A stretch of DNA of 64,000 nucleotides from Suilimivivens aceti. GTDB lineage: Bacteria > Bacillota > Clostridia > Lachnospirales > Lachnospiraceae. Positions 33,674 to 42,174 of the stretch are shown here, piece by piece. The position numbers were made by a program, and so were the translations under genes. The DNA is taken from assembly GCF_025567405.1 (NCBI RefSeq), contig NZ_JAOQKJ010000003.1:248001-312000 (forward strand), in the 5' to 3' direction. Under the pieces are notes generated by a model, which worked only from the letters and a program-made list of their open reading frames with translations, made no database searches and was not told where the DNA came from. Position 1 is the first letter of the stretch. The number at the start of each line of letters is the position of its first letter.

Positions 33674-35101
33674 ATGTTTGTATCTCTTTTTTTCCCGGTA
33701 TTTCTGGGAATTGTGATCCTTTGTTATTTTGCCCTTCCGGCAAAATGCAGACCTGCCATACTGTTTTTTGCAAGCTGTGTTTTCTGTGCCAGCCTGGATA
33801 TCAGAAGCCTGGTAATTCTCTTTATCAGCATTCTCTTTACCTACTGCGGCGGTATTCTGTTAGAGCATGCAGGAAAAAATTCATTCAGACCCGGGAAAAT
33901 TCATTTTATACTGGTGGTTCTTCTGTCCCTGTGTCTGCTTTTGCTCCTTGTGTTCAAATATACCGGATATATTTTCCAGCGCTTTTTCCCGGGGCTTACC
34001 TTTACCCAGACCTTGCTGCCTTATTTTCTCATGCCCATTGGTTTTTCCTTTTATCTCTTTCAGATGATCAGCTATCTTGTGGATGTAGCAAAAGGAAAGC
34101 TTGCCGCAGAGAAAAATTTTATTCATCTTGGCTGTTACCTTGCCTTTTTTCCGAGGCTTGTGAGCGGTCCCATTGAGCGGGCAGGGGATTTTCTGCCACA
34201 GCTTTCCGCTCTCTCTAAGATAAAATTTTTCGACCGCGGAAGGCTTTCCACTGCCTTTACCTATATTCTGTGGGGCTATTTTATGAAAATGGTCGTTGCA
34301 GACCGCCTGGCTCTTCTGGTGAACAGTCTCTTTGGCAGTATGCAGGAATTTGACAGCTTTTTTCTTTTTCTTGGCATGCTTTTTTATACCATGCAGATCT
34401 ACTGCGACTTTGCAGGCTATTCCAATATCGCCATTGGCTGTGCTGCTATCTTTGGAATAAGGCTGACGCAGAACTTTGCTTCGCCTTATCAGGCTGCCTC
34501 TATTTCAGAATTCTGGAGACGGTGGCATATTTCCCTTAGCAGCTTCCTGAAGGACTATATTTATATCCCTCTTGGTGGCAGCCGGTACGGTACCTTCCGG
34601 AAATGTCTGAATACCATGATCGTTTTTCTGCTCTGTGGCATGTGGCATGGCTCCGGTCTGAACTTCGTGGTATGGGGACTGCTCCATGGCATTTATTCTG
34701 TGATCGGCACCTTTCTTCCATCTGGCAGAAAATACCGCGTTCTGACCTTTTTTGAGGCTGCCTTTGCCTGGATCTTTTTCCGGGCAGAAAGCCTTTCGCA
34801 GGCACTTTCTTATATCAGGAGGATGTTGACTGCCGGTCTTCAGCCCAGAAGCTTTTCCCGTTCCCTCAAGCTGCTGGAGCTGGATCCTGCAGAGATCATC
34901 GTCGTAACGATCAGTATTCTCCTGATCCTGCTGATCGATGAGTTCTGCTACAGGAAAAAGCTGTCCCTGCCACTGCTCATTCAGGAAAAGCCAAATGCTG
35001 CCAGGTACCTGATCTTTTATCTTCTCCTGATCGGTATTTTTGTCTTTGGGGTGTATGGCCCCGGCTATCAGGCAGAGCAGTTTATTTATATGCAGTTTTA
35101 A
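33674..35101 (+). CDS. MBOAT-family membrane O-acyltransferase (DltB/AlgI-like)
   Basis: A 475-residue polytopic protein that transfers acyl groups, usually acetate, to an extracellular polymer. Family features: YFLMPIGFSFYLFQMISYLVDV, LVSGPIERAGDFLPQL, QIYCDFAGYSNIAIGCAAIFGI, and the block NFASPYQAASISEFWRRWHISLSSFLKDYIYIPLGG, with the catalytic His in LCGMWHGSGLNFVVWG. GGAG lies 11 bases before the ATG. The SGNH-like gene that follows is its natural partner. The acceptor (exopolysaccharide, wall polymer or teichoic acid) is unknown. Confidence 0.93.
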   Translation: MFVSLFFPVFLGIVILCYFALPAKCRPAILFFASCVFCASLDIRSLVILFISILFTYCGGILLEHAGKNSFRPGKIHFILVVLLSLCLLLLLVFKYTGYIFQRFFPGLTFTQTLLPYFLMPIGFSFYLFQMISYLVDVAKGKLAAEKNFIHLGCYLAFFPRLVSGPIERAGDFLPQLSALSKIKFFDRGRLSTAFTYILWGYFMKMVVADRLALLVNSLFGSMQEFDSFFLFLGMLFYTMQIYCDFAGYSNIAIGCAAIFGIRLTQNFASPYQAASISEFWRRWHISLSSFLKDYIYIPLGGSRYGTFRKCLNTMIVFLLCGMWHGSGLNFVVWGLLHGIYSVIGTFLPSGRKYRVLTFFEAAFAWIFFRAESLSQALSYIRRMLTAGLQPRSFSRSLKLLELDPAEIIVVTISILLILLIDEFCYRKKLSLPLLIQEKPNAARYLIFYLLLIGIFVFGVYGPGYQAEQFIYMQF

Positions 35102-35141
35102 ATTGTGATTGATTTGTTTGATGATTTCAGAAAGGATCTTT

Positions 35142-36170
35142 ATGAAATTTTTTCATTCTAAAACAGCCCTGCGTCTTTTCTTTATCCTGCTTCTTCTGAT
35201 AACCCTGTACCTGCTTTCCTGCGTACTGAAGGTAAAGTCCGGTCATGGTATCGACCAGCAGGAGGGCTTATACTGGCAGGAGGAAAACAGCATTGATGTC
35301 ATGTTTCTCGGTACCAGCCATGTCCACTGTGACGTCAATACCGGTCTCCTCTATAACAGCTACGGGATCACAGCCTATGATTACAGCGGCGCCGAACAGC
35401 CGCTCTGGATGACCTACTATTATCTGAAGGAGCTGTACCGGTATCAGACCCCGGAGCTGCTCGTGCTTGATCTGTATGGACCTGCCAGATTTAAGGAGGA
35501 CTACCAATACACCTGGATCTCCGAGAATATTTACGGCATGCGTTTTTCATCCAATAAGGTGAAAATGCTCCTTGTCAGTGTGGAGCCCGACCGGATCAGA
35601 GACTATTTTCCCTCCTTTGCCATTTATCACAACCGCTACGATTCCCTGAGTGAAGATGATTTTCAAAGCTTCTTCTGGAACAGCGAGGATAAACAGGCCT
35701 TCAAGGGCTATACCCCTTACTTCGGCACGGAGCTACAGACTGAGCCGGATGACTTTTTCACAGAGGAAAAGGGAGGTCTGACCAAAAAGTCAGAAAAGTA
35801 TCTCCGTAAGATTATTGCTTATGCCAAAAAGAAGCAGACACCCCTCCTTCTTATCTCTGCTCCTTATGTCATAACAAAGGAAGATAAGATGACCTATAAC
35901 CAGATCGCTGAAATTGCCGCACAGGAGGATGTCGCCTTTATTGATTTCAATGAATATTATGAGGATATGGGACTTGATTTCACCACAGATTTTAATGACG
36001 AATCCCATCTGAACTATCAGGGAAGCTGTGTATTTACGGATTATCTGGGAAATTATCTGAAAGAAAATTACGACCTGACGGATCGTCGCGGTGATCCATC
36101 CTGTGAATCCTATCTGGATAATCAGAAGCTGATCCTGAAGGAAGCAAAGGAGGCTTCAGCCACCGGCTGA
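35142..36170 (+). CDS. Membrane-anchored SGNH-hydrolase-like partner of the MBOAT protein
   Basis: A 342-residue protein with one N-terminal membrane helix (LFFILLLLITLYLLSCVL) and an outside domain of AlgJ/AlgX/DltD type. GTSHVHCDV supplies the block with the putative catalytic Ser, and DFNDESHLNYQGSCVFTDYLG the Asp-His pair. Such proteins complete O-acetyl transfer started by an MBOAT partner. AGAAAGGATCTTT precedes the ATG at 35142; an earlier in-frame ATG has no site. The stop codon lies inside the terminator hairpin. Confidence 0.85.
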   Translation: MKFFHSKTALRLFFILLLLITLYLLSCVLKVKSGHGIDQQEGLYWQEENSIDVMFLGTSHVHCDVNTGLLYNSYGITAYDYSGAEQPLWMTYYYLKELYRYQTPELLVLDLYGPARFKEDYQYTWISENIYGMRFSSNKVKMLLVSVEPDRIRDYFPSFAIYHNRYDSLSEDDFQSFFWNSEDKQAFKGYTPYFGTELQTEPDDFFTEEKGGLTKKSEKYLRKIIAYAKKKQTPLLLISAPYVITKEDKMTYNQIAEIAAQEDVAFIDFNEYYEDMGLDFTTDFNDESHLNYQGSCVFTDYLGNYLKENYDLTDRRGDPSCESYLDNQKLILKEAKEASATG

Positions 36171-36182
36171 AGCCTCCTTTTT
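36149..36182. terminator. Bidirectional terminator between the SGNH gene and the chemoreceptor gene
   Basis: GGAGGCTTCAGCC, loop ACC, GGCTGAAGCCTCC, then TTTTT. A-rich sequence on the other side lets it also serve the convergent chemoreceptor gene. Confidence 0.92.
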
Positions 36183-36194
36183 CCTACTGCAGTT

Positions 36195-38009
36195 TTATTT
36201 CTCTTCTGTCTTTTCCTGGCTCTTCTTTTCTGTAATGGTAAACTTCTGAACCATTTCTCTCATTTCACCGGAAGCCTTTCCTACCTCATTCATAACAGAA
36301 AGGACATCTTCTGACTTCTGTACAATCATTGAAGCTCTCTGTGCGATCTCATTGGTTCCGTTTGCCCCTTCATTGGAAGCCTTGCTCACATCATTGATAG
36401 ACTGGATCACACCATCGATAGAGGCAAGCAGTTCTTCGGATATAGCACTGAAATCAGTTACCATTTCATTCACATCTGCCGCATCCTGATTATAAGCATC
36501 GGCGATATCTGAAAACTGATGGAAGCTGTCCGAAACATCCTCTGCCACAAAGGCCAGCAGTCTGGAGGAATCATCCGCAAGATTCTGCACTGCCCCTGTT
36601 ACTTTCTGTGTCACCTGCTGGATATTTTCTACTGTTCCCCTTGACTGTTCTGCAAGTGAACGGATCTCATCTGCTACAACGGCAAACCCCTTACCGGCCT
36701 CCCCGGCTCTTGCTGCCTCAATCGAAGCATTCAGCGCCAGGAGATTTGTCTGTGCCGTAATTCCCATAATGGACTGTGCCAGTACCTCGATCTGCTCTAC
36801 TACCTTGGCTTCTTCCAGTGCCTGCTCAAGGCTTCCGCTGATCTCTGCTTTCATATTCTTAGCATTCTGATAATTGCTCTCGGTATCCCTCTTTGCCTTT
36901 TCTGCCCGCTGATGGATATTGACAACCTTCTCAGCTCCATCCTGTGCACGGACAGCGATATTCTTTGATACGGTTTCAATTTGATGGGAAATCGTTTCGA
37001 TCTGCTGTGCGGAAGCGGCTGTCTCTTCCATACTTGCTGACAGTTCCTGCGTTGCTGCTGAAACACTGCTGATCTCATCGTTCAGTTCATTCAGGTGTCC
37101 CATAACGGCATCCACATCTTCCGCAAGTTCAACCCCATGTCCTTTCACACCGCCCAGTACCTGGTCAAAGGTACCTGCCATGCTGTTCAACGCTCTTTCC
37201 AGGATACCGAACTCGTCTTTTCTCTTAAGCCTGCCGGTAGCTGACCTTCCTGTCATGTCACCGCTTTCCAGCTTCTGTGCATACCCGACTGCCTTCTTCA
37301 TCCAGCCAGTGGTATCTATGATAATATAAATGATCAGTACGATCGTGATCAGGAAAAGGATCACAGTAATGAAGACCATCCTAGTGATCCAGGTATTCCT
37401 GGTATCATCAACGATCTGCTTTTCTCCATCTACGATTTCATCAATATAATCTGTATAGTTTCCTGTACCAATGACCCATCCGAAGGGCTCATACAGTCTG
37501 GAATAGCTTCTCTTCGGAAGATTTTCCGTGCCGTCCTCCTTCGGAAATACATAATCACAGTAACCGCCATCTGGCTGCTGGCCTACCGCAATGATATCTT
37601 TCACCATCTCATAGCCATTGCCATCCTTGGTTCCCATACGGTTCGTACCTTCCGTATCACTGCCGAGCAGTACAATGTTATTCCCTTCCGTATCATCTGC
37701 CCAGAAATATCCGGAATCTCCATACCGGAGTTCACGAAGCATATCAGCGCCCTGCTTCTTGGCCTCTTCCAGTGTACACTCTCCTGCTTCATACGCTGCA
37801 TAATACTGATCCAGCATGGATATTGCATTGTCTACCTGCTGTCTGATACTTTCATCATACTGATTACGCACCTCTTCTTCCAATGCATCATCTGCTTGAC
37901 TGCTGATCGTTTTCATGCCCTTGATCGCTGAGAATCCGGATCCCATCACCATAATAAATACGAGAACCAGGATCATTGACAGCTTGACTGACATTTTTAA
38001 GTTCTTCAT
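36195..38009 (-). CDS. Methyl-accepting chemotaxis protein with sCache sensor
   Basis: A 604-residue chemoreceptor. Order: transmembrane helix (about 9-29), extracellular single-Cache domain (about 35-205, with MLRELRYGDSGYFWADDTEGN and PFGWVIGTGNYTDYID), second transmembrane helix (about 212-234), HAMP, then a long cytoplasmic coiled coil. The hairpin tip is NASIEAARAGEAGKGFAVVADEIRSLAEQS, which binds CheA/CheW. There is no C-terminal CheR-tethering pentapeptide. GGGAGGCTATTTTACTT precedes the ATG. No che or flagellar genes are in the window. Confidence 0.94.
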   Translation of the reverse strand: MKNLKMSVKLSMILVLVFIMVMGSGFSAIKGMKTISSQADDALEEEVRNQYDESIRQQVDNAISMLDQYYAAYEAGECTLEEAKKQGADMLRELRYGDSGYFWADDTEGNNIVLLGSDTEGTNRMGTKDGNGYEMVKDIIAVGQQPDGGYCDYVFPKEDGTENLPKRSYSRLYEPFGWVIGTGNYTDYIDEIVDGEKQIVDDTRNTWITRMVFITVILFLITIVLIIYIIIDTTGWMKKAVGYAQKLESGDMTGRSATGRLKRKDEFGILERALNSMAGTFDQVLGGVKGHGVELAEDVDAVMGHLNELNDEISSVSAATQELSASMEETAASAQQIETISHQIETVSKNIAVRAQDGAEKVVNIHQRAEKAKRDTESNYQNAKNMKAEISGSLEQALEEAKVVEQIEVLAQSIMGITAQTNLLALNASIEAARAGEAGKGFAVVADEIRSLAEQSRGTVENIQQVTQKVTGAVQNLADDSSRLLAFVAEDVSDSFHQFSDIADAYNQDAADVNEMVTDFSAISEELLASIDGVIQSINDVSKASNEGANGTNEIAQRASMIVQKSEDVLSVMNEVGKASGEMREMVQKFTITEKKSQEKTEEK

Positions 38010-38156
38010 AAGTAAAATAGCCTCCCTTTAATGGTTCTTCAGATTATAAAGTATTATATCATATTTTACTTATTTTTTACATTTATCGATAAAAATTATT
38101 GCTTTTTGAAATCGAATCATTGCGATCAGACTGCTTTTTGATCCGTATCATCCTGT

Positions 38157-38464
38157 TTACACATTCTGCTCAAAGGCATGGTTCAGTGTCGGCAGAAGCT
38201 CCTCTGTTTTTTCAATGCGGTACCCTTTGATCCCGAAGCTCTCTGCATATTTAACCCATAGCTGCAGTCATTAAAGATCAGTACTACAATGGGGATTCCT
38301 AGCCTTTTTGCTGTTTCCAGCTCCTTAGAGTTCATCATGAATCCCCCATCTCCTGTCACTGCCAGGACTCTTTTTTCAGGATAGATCAGCTTCGCTGCGA
38401 TCGCACCCGGAAGTACGATTCCCATAGTAGCAAATCCATTGGAAATAATACAGGTATTACTGGT
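38157..38464 (-). pseudogene. Remnant of an acetolactate-synthase-type TPP enzyme
   Basis: The TPP-binding region is readable: TCIISNGFATMGIVLPGAIAAKL, then VLAVTGDGGFMMNSKELETA and PIVVLIFNDCSYG. After a frameshift it continues KYAESFGIKGYRIEKTEELL to the stop (LNHAFEQNV) at 38157. The stretch between NDCSYG and KYAES is shortened, and everything N-terminal of TCIISNG is missing, so about three quarters of the gene is gone. The break at about 38465 coincides with the left edge of the accessory island. Confidence 0.85.
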
Positions 38465-38615
38465 AATATATGTTTTTCTATCAACTTAATCACATCAGGT
38501 GGGCTGAGATTGTGCTTTTGTCGGAGATATTCTCTGCAAATATAAATGGCAATTGTAAAGTTCACCTATTTTGTTTTGATGCTGTTTTTCATTTTATTTA
38601 TTACATGTGTTGTCA
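38465..38615. other. AT-rich junction sequence, no gene seen
   Basis: Between the acetolactate synthase remnant and the GC-rich cassette. No ORF, terminator or recognisable repeat end was found. Confidence 0.4.
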
Positions 38616-38843
38616 TCAATTCGCAATAGTTATCCGTGTGTACGGGAGATGTTCTTCGTTCTCCTCTGCGCAGATCGTTACACCGGCATCCTCGAAGTGA
38701 ATGGTAGTTTTGAGCTTTTCCCAATCAACGGTGCGCCGCCGGCTCTCAGCTTCCAAACACTGGTGCAGCAGCTCTACGGTTTCTCTGTCCACAGCAGGGT
38801 CATCGTAGTTGCTTATTTGAAAAAGATACATGGTGCTTTGCAT
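38616..38843 (-). CDS. Small hypothetical protein
   Basis: A 75-codon frame (MQSTMYLFQISNYDDPAVDRE ... YTRITIAN) directly downstream of msrAB, with a second ATG at 38831. Codon use is GC-rich like the cassette, and the acidic composition looks protein-like, but no ribosome site is visible. It may be a fragment. No family recognised. Confidence 0.4.
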   Translation of the reverse strand: MQSTMYLFQISNYDDPAVDRETVELLHQCLEAESRRRTVDWEKLKTTIHFEDAGVTICAEENEEHLPYTRITIAN

Positions 38844-38866
38844 AAGAATTGCCGACCGCTTGCGTC

Positions 38867-39985
38867 CTATTTTTCAAACAGATGCAGCAGATATCCGTAT
38901 CCCTCGGCTTCCATTTTTTCATAGGGGACGAAGCGCAGAGCCGCGCTGTTGATGCAGTAGCGCACGCCGTTTGGCGACTCCGGGTCGCCGGTGAACACAT
39001 GGCCGAGATGGGAGTCTCCGGCGCGGCTTCTGACCTCCGTGCGGCGCATCCCGTGGCTCAGGTCCTCCTTCTCCACCACGGCGGGACCCTCGATTGGCTT
39101 TGTAAAGGCAGGCCAGCCGCAGCCGCTCTCGTACTTATCCGTGGAGGAAAAGAGCGGCTCGCCGGTGACAACATCCACATAGATGCCCTTTTCAAACTTG
39201 TCCCAGAACTCGCCTGTGAAGGCGCGCTCCGTGCCGCTCTCCTGCGTGACGCGGTACTGCTCCGCCGTCAGCTTGTCCCGGATGGACTCCGCCGCGGGCT
39301 TCTGATAGTCACCCGGGTCGATGCGCAGCCGGGAAAAAAGCTCCATCTCCGCGCGCGGGATGTGGCAGTAGCCGCCTGGGTTCTTTTCGAGGTAGTTCTG
39401 GTGATACTCCTCGGCGGGGTAGTAGTTCTTGAGGGGGCCGATCTCCACGAAGAACTTCTCGCTGCGGCCGCGCTCGATCTCCGCGATGCGCTTCACCGTT
39501 TCTCTCGCGTTTTCATTGGTGAAGTAAACGCCGGTCTGATACTGGCTGCCCCGGTCGTTGCCCTGCCGGTTTTGCACCGTGGGGTCGATCACATAGAAGT
39601 AGGCCAGCAGCAGCGCGTCAAGGCTCACCTGCTCGGGGTCGTATTCCACCCGCACAGTCTCCCGAAAGCCGGTCTCTCCCTTGCAGATGGTCTTGTAATC
39701 GGCATCTGCCTCGCAGGTGCCGTTGGCGTAGCCGCTCTCGGCGTCGATAACGCCGGGGATGGACTGCATCAGCTGTTCCATGCCCCAGAAGCAGCCGCCC
39801 GCCAGATAGATGACATTGTCTGTGGTATCCATATAGGTGATCTCCTCGTCGGATCGGTCAAAAGCCGATCCGTCCATGTTTGCTTCCTGTCCACTTTTCT
39901 CCTTCGGCACAGTCTGATGCCCGGCGGCGCAGCCGCTGAGCATCAGTACCGAGGTGAAAAGCAGGGCCAATACGCTTCGATGCAT
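38867..39985 (-). CDS. msrAB: Exported MsrA-MsrB fusion lipoprotein (methionine sulfoxide reductase)
   Basis: A 372-residue lipoprotein: signal peptide with lipobox LSGC (Cys19), a short linker, MsrA domain (about 55-210, catalytic Cys65 in AGGCFWG), then MsrB domain (about 225-370; SGCGWPAF, HLGHVF, catalytic Cys in VRYCINSAALRF near 344). It reduces both S- and R-methionine sulfoxide in proteins outside the membrane and needs a membrane-derived thiol donor. The TlpA-like protein next door is the obvious candidate. AAAGGAGGAAACGCG precedes the ATG. Base composition is clearly GC-richer than the host genes. Confidence 0.95.
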   Translation of the reverse strand: MHRSVLALLFTSVLMLSGCAAGHQTVPKEKSGQEANMDGSAFDRSDEEITYMDTTDNVIYLAGGCFWGMEQLMQSIPGVIDAESGYANGTCEADADYKTICKGETGFRETVRVEYDPEQVSLDALLLAYFYVIDPTVQNRQGNDRGSQYQTGVYFTNENARETVKRIAEIERGRSEKFFVEIGPLKNYYPAEEYHQNYLEKNPGGYCHIPRAEMELFSRLRIDPGDYQKPAAESIRDKLTAEQYRVTQESGTERAFTGEFWDKFEKGIYVDVVTGEPLFSSTDKYESGCGWPAFTKPIEGPAVVEKEDLSHGMRRTEVRSRAGDSHLGHVFTGDPESPNGVRYCINSAALRFVPYEKMEAEGYGYLLHLFEK

Positions 39986-40030
39986 CGCGTTTCCTCCTTT
40001 CAGGGGAAGCTGGGCTCACTCTGCCCCTTC

Positions 40031-40058
40031 GTGCGCCATTGGCAATGCAATGGCGCAC
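40031..40058. other. Hairpin between tlpA and msrAB genes
   Basis: GTGCGCCATTG and CAATGGCGCAC form an 11-bp perfect stem with a six-base loop. There is no T-run on the minus strand, so mRNA processing or stability control is more likely than termination. Confidence 0.55.
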
Positions 40059-40082
40059 AGCAGGCACTTTTTAAATCTCGGG

Positions 40083-41042
40083 TCAGCCCATATCGGCGGC
40101 GAGCACCTGATCGATGAGCTTTTGCAGCGTCTCCGCCTGCTTCTTTTCCGTGATGGCGCCTACGATGGGTTCACCCACGATATTGCCGCTGCGGTCGACC
40201 ACATAGGTGGTGGGATAGGCAAAGATATTGGTGGTAAACTTTCCCGCCTCACCGTCGGAGTCAAAATACACATTCTGATAGGTGGCGCCCTTCTTGGCAA
40301 GCACATCCTTCGCCTCGGAAATTGCCGCTTCGTCGCCGTCCAGCGTGAAGATGTTGACGCCGATGAGAGAGCCGCCCTTCTCCGCCAGCTCCTTGTTCAG
40401 CGCATCCAGCTCGGAAAGCTCGCCCACGCAGGGATTGCAGGTGGTGAACCAGAAATTCACCACGGTGACGGCGTTACCGGAGAACAGCTCGTCGCTCTTC
40501 ACCGTGTTGCCGCCCAGATCTTTCCCTTCAAAGGCGGGGAACTTCTGCATACTGCCGTCGTCGGGAGGGTTGCTCGTGTCGCTGCCCGCGGGCATGCTCA
40601 TATCGCCGTCCATGGATTTCTGCATGATCTCGGGATACTTCTCTTCCAACTCGATCAGCCTGTTTTCAATATTGCTGATCTCCGTGGCTGACTCCTTCAG
40701 CCACTCATGCTCCTTGTCGGTGAACTGCTCTTTAGCGGCCTCGACGGTATCCAGCAGGAAGTCGCCGTAGTTTTTCCCGTCCTCGATCATGGCCATGCCC
40801 TTGTCAGCCTCCTTAAAGACCTTTTCCCACAGCTCGGTATTTTCCGACAGGATCACGTTCTCCCGCTCCAGCAGCTCCTTGTGCAGGGCGAGCGCCTCCT
40901 CGGCGTTTTTCGGCTCGCCAGTCATGGCGGAGCCGTTGCCGCTCATGTCGCCCATCTTGTCATTGTTCTTCGTGCCGCAGGCCGCCAAGGCCAGCACCAT
41001 CAGCACGGCAAAAGCCAGTGCAAAAATTCTCTTCCTATTCAT
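40083..41042 (-). CDS. TlpA/ResA-like thioredoxin lipoprotein
   Basis: A 319-residue lipoprotein: signal peptide with lipobox LAAC (Cys22), an all-helical, charged N-terminal domain (about 45-140), then a thioredoxin-fold domain. Its active site is CNPC (residues 202-205, in NFWFTTCNPCVGELSELDAL), with the cis-Pro region in TNIFAYPTTYVVDRSG. The likely job is to carry electrons from the membrane to MsrAB. The ATG at 41042 follows GGAGGAATCAAA and overlaps the polyferredoxin stop by four bases (ATGA). Confidence 0.92.
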   Translation of the reverse strand: MNRKRIFALAFAVLMVLALAACGTKNNDKMGDMSGNGSAMTGEPKNAEEALALHKELLERENVILSENTELWEKVFKEADKGMAMIEDGKNYGDFLLDTVEAAKEQFTDKEHEWLKESATEISNIENRLIELEEKYPEIMQKSMDGDMSMPAGSDTSNPPDDGSMQKFPAFEGKDLGGNTVKSDELFSGNAVTVVNFWFTTCNPCVGELSELDALNKELAEKGGSLIGVNIFTLDGDEAAISEAKDVLAKKGATYQNVYFDSDGEAGKFTTNIFAYPTTYVVDRSGNIVGEPIVGAITEKKQAETLQKLIDQVLAADMG

Positions 41043-41956
41043 TTTGATTCCTCCATCGTTGTTTTCTTTGTTGTTTCTTTCCCGTTGCCGAAGCCGTAGC
41101 GGAAGCACACGGCGTTCGTTGGACAGGCGCGGATGCACATCCCGCAGCGGATACACTCAGTATGGTTGGGCATTTTCGTCACGTCCACATCCATCTTGCA
41201 GGCTCTGGCGCATTTCCCGCAGGAGATGCACTTATTCTTGTCCACCTTCATCTGGAAGAGGGACACCCGGTTGAACAGCGCGTAGAATGCGCCAAGCGGG
41301 CAGAGCCACTTGCAGAAGGGACGGTAGAACAGCACGCTCAGCACGATCACCGACAGCAGGATGCTGAATTTCCATGTAAACAGCTTGCCCAGCGCCGCCC
41401 GGATGCCGGAATTGGCAAGGGACAGCGGGATGGCTCCCTCCAGCACACCCTGGGGGCAGAGGTATTTGCAGAAGAACGGGTCGCCCATGCCCACATCGTT
41501 CACAAGGAACGCCGGCAGGAGAACGACCATCACCAGCAGGACAGCGTATTTGAGGTATGTCAGGGGCCTGAGCTTCTTTGTGGAGAGCTTCTTTGTCGGG
41601 ATTTTATGCAGCAGCTCCTGAAACCAGCCGAAGGGACAGAGGAAGCCGCAGATAAAGCGCCCAAGCAGCACGCCCAGCAGGATGAGAAAGCCTGTGATAT
41701 AATAGGAGAAGCTGAACTTGGACGAGCCCACCACCGCCTGAAACGCCCCGATGGGACAGGCTCCGGAAGCCGCCGGACAGGAGTAGCAGTTCAGCCCCGG
41801 CACGCAGACGGTCTTCCCTGCCCCCTGATACAGTCCGCCCTTGAGGAAATTCGGCAGATGCAGGTTGGTCAGCAGCGTCGCACCCGCCTGAATCCAGCCC
41901 CGGAAGCGGGACATGGTCTGTGAAACGCCTGAAAACTTTTTACCCAATGCCCACAC
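41039..41956 (-). CDS. Membrane 4Fe-4S polyferredoxin (NapH/YccM-like)
   Basis: About 305 residues with four or five membrane helices and several Cys clusters: CVPGLNCYSCPAASGACPIGA at about 50-70, FICGFLCPFGWFQ, CKYLCPQG, FCKWLCPLG, and two classical ferredoxin motifs near the C-terminus (CISCGKCARACKMDV and CIRCGMCIRACPTNA). Such proteins pass electrons from cytoplasmic carriers across or to the membrane. Here the neighbour suggests delivery to a TlpA-like thiol protein in place of CcdA/DsbD. The start is uncertain: GTG 41956, TTG 41947 and ATG 41914 are possible; GGAG favours one of the first two. Confidence 0.9.
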   Translation of the reverse strand: MWALGKKFSGVSQTMSRFRGWIQAGATLLTNLHLPNFLKGGLYQGAGKTVCVPGLNCYSCPAASGACPIGAFQAVVGSSKFSFSYYITGFLILLGVLLGRFICGFLCPFGWFQELLHKIPTKKLSTKKLRPLTYLKYAVLLVMVVLLPAFLVNDVGMGDPFFCKYLCPQGVLEGAIPLSLANSGIRAALGKLFTWKFSILLSVIVLSVLFYRPFCKWLCPLGAFYALFNRVSLFQMKVDKNKCISCGKCARACKMDVDVTKMPNHTECIRCGMCIRACPTNAVCFRYGFGNGKETTKKTTMEESK

Positions 41957-42026
41957 ACTCCAGACATAGTTTGATTGCTTTGCTCAGCAGCGCAGCCTGC
42001 GCCGCAGCCTTTTTCCAATAGCTCAT
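41940..42026 (-). CDS. 28-residue CLEC-motif small protein (CD1871A-like)
   Basis: ATG at 42026 preceded by AAAGGG. The translation starts MSYWKKAAAQAALLSKAIK and ends LCLECVGIG at a TAA. It closely resembles the C-terminus of small CXXC-motif membrane proteins of the CD1871A family (...CLECIGIG), though the usual N-terminal membrane helix is lacking. The stop overlaps the start region of the polyferredoxin gene, so translation is probably coupled. The CxxC suggests metal or thiol chemistry linked to the polyferredoxin; function unknown. Confidence 0.75.
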   Translation of the reverse strand: MSYWKKAAAQAALLSKAIKLCLECVGIG

Positions 42027-42074
42027 TTTTCATCACCCTTTCCGATTTTCTGTCTCCATCATAGTGCGGGAGAG

Positions 42075-42131
42075 TTAAAGTCTCTGTTAAGAACGAAAAC
42101 TTAACGCAAACTTTATCTTTTTTTGCTATAA
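42075..42131 (+). promoter_or_regulatory. Divergent promoter/operator region of the Msr cassette
   Basis: TGCTATAAT (extended -10) at 42123-42131 drives the regulator genes. Just upstream, GTTAAG (42086-42091) and CTTAAC (42100-42105) form an inverted repeat, and TTAA steps recur at 42075, 42087 and 42101, close to helical spacing as expected for an OmpR-type dimer. The site sits between the regulator and the divergent Msr operon, so it probably controls both. Confidence 0.5.
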
Positions 42132-42174
42132 TGGAAAGCAACACAAAAACGAAGAAATAAAAAGGAGGGCTCTC

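Noticed and set aside
38849..40117. 422-codon plus-strand ORF over msrAB
   Set aside because: Antisense shadow in GC-rich DNA; the minus-strand MsrAB frame has all catalytic motifs.
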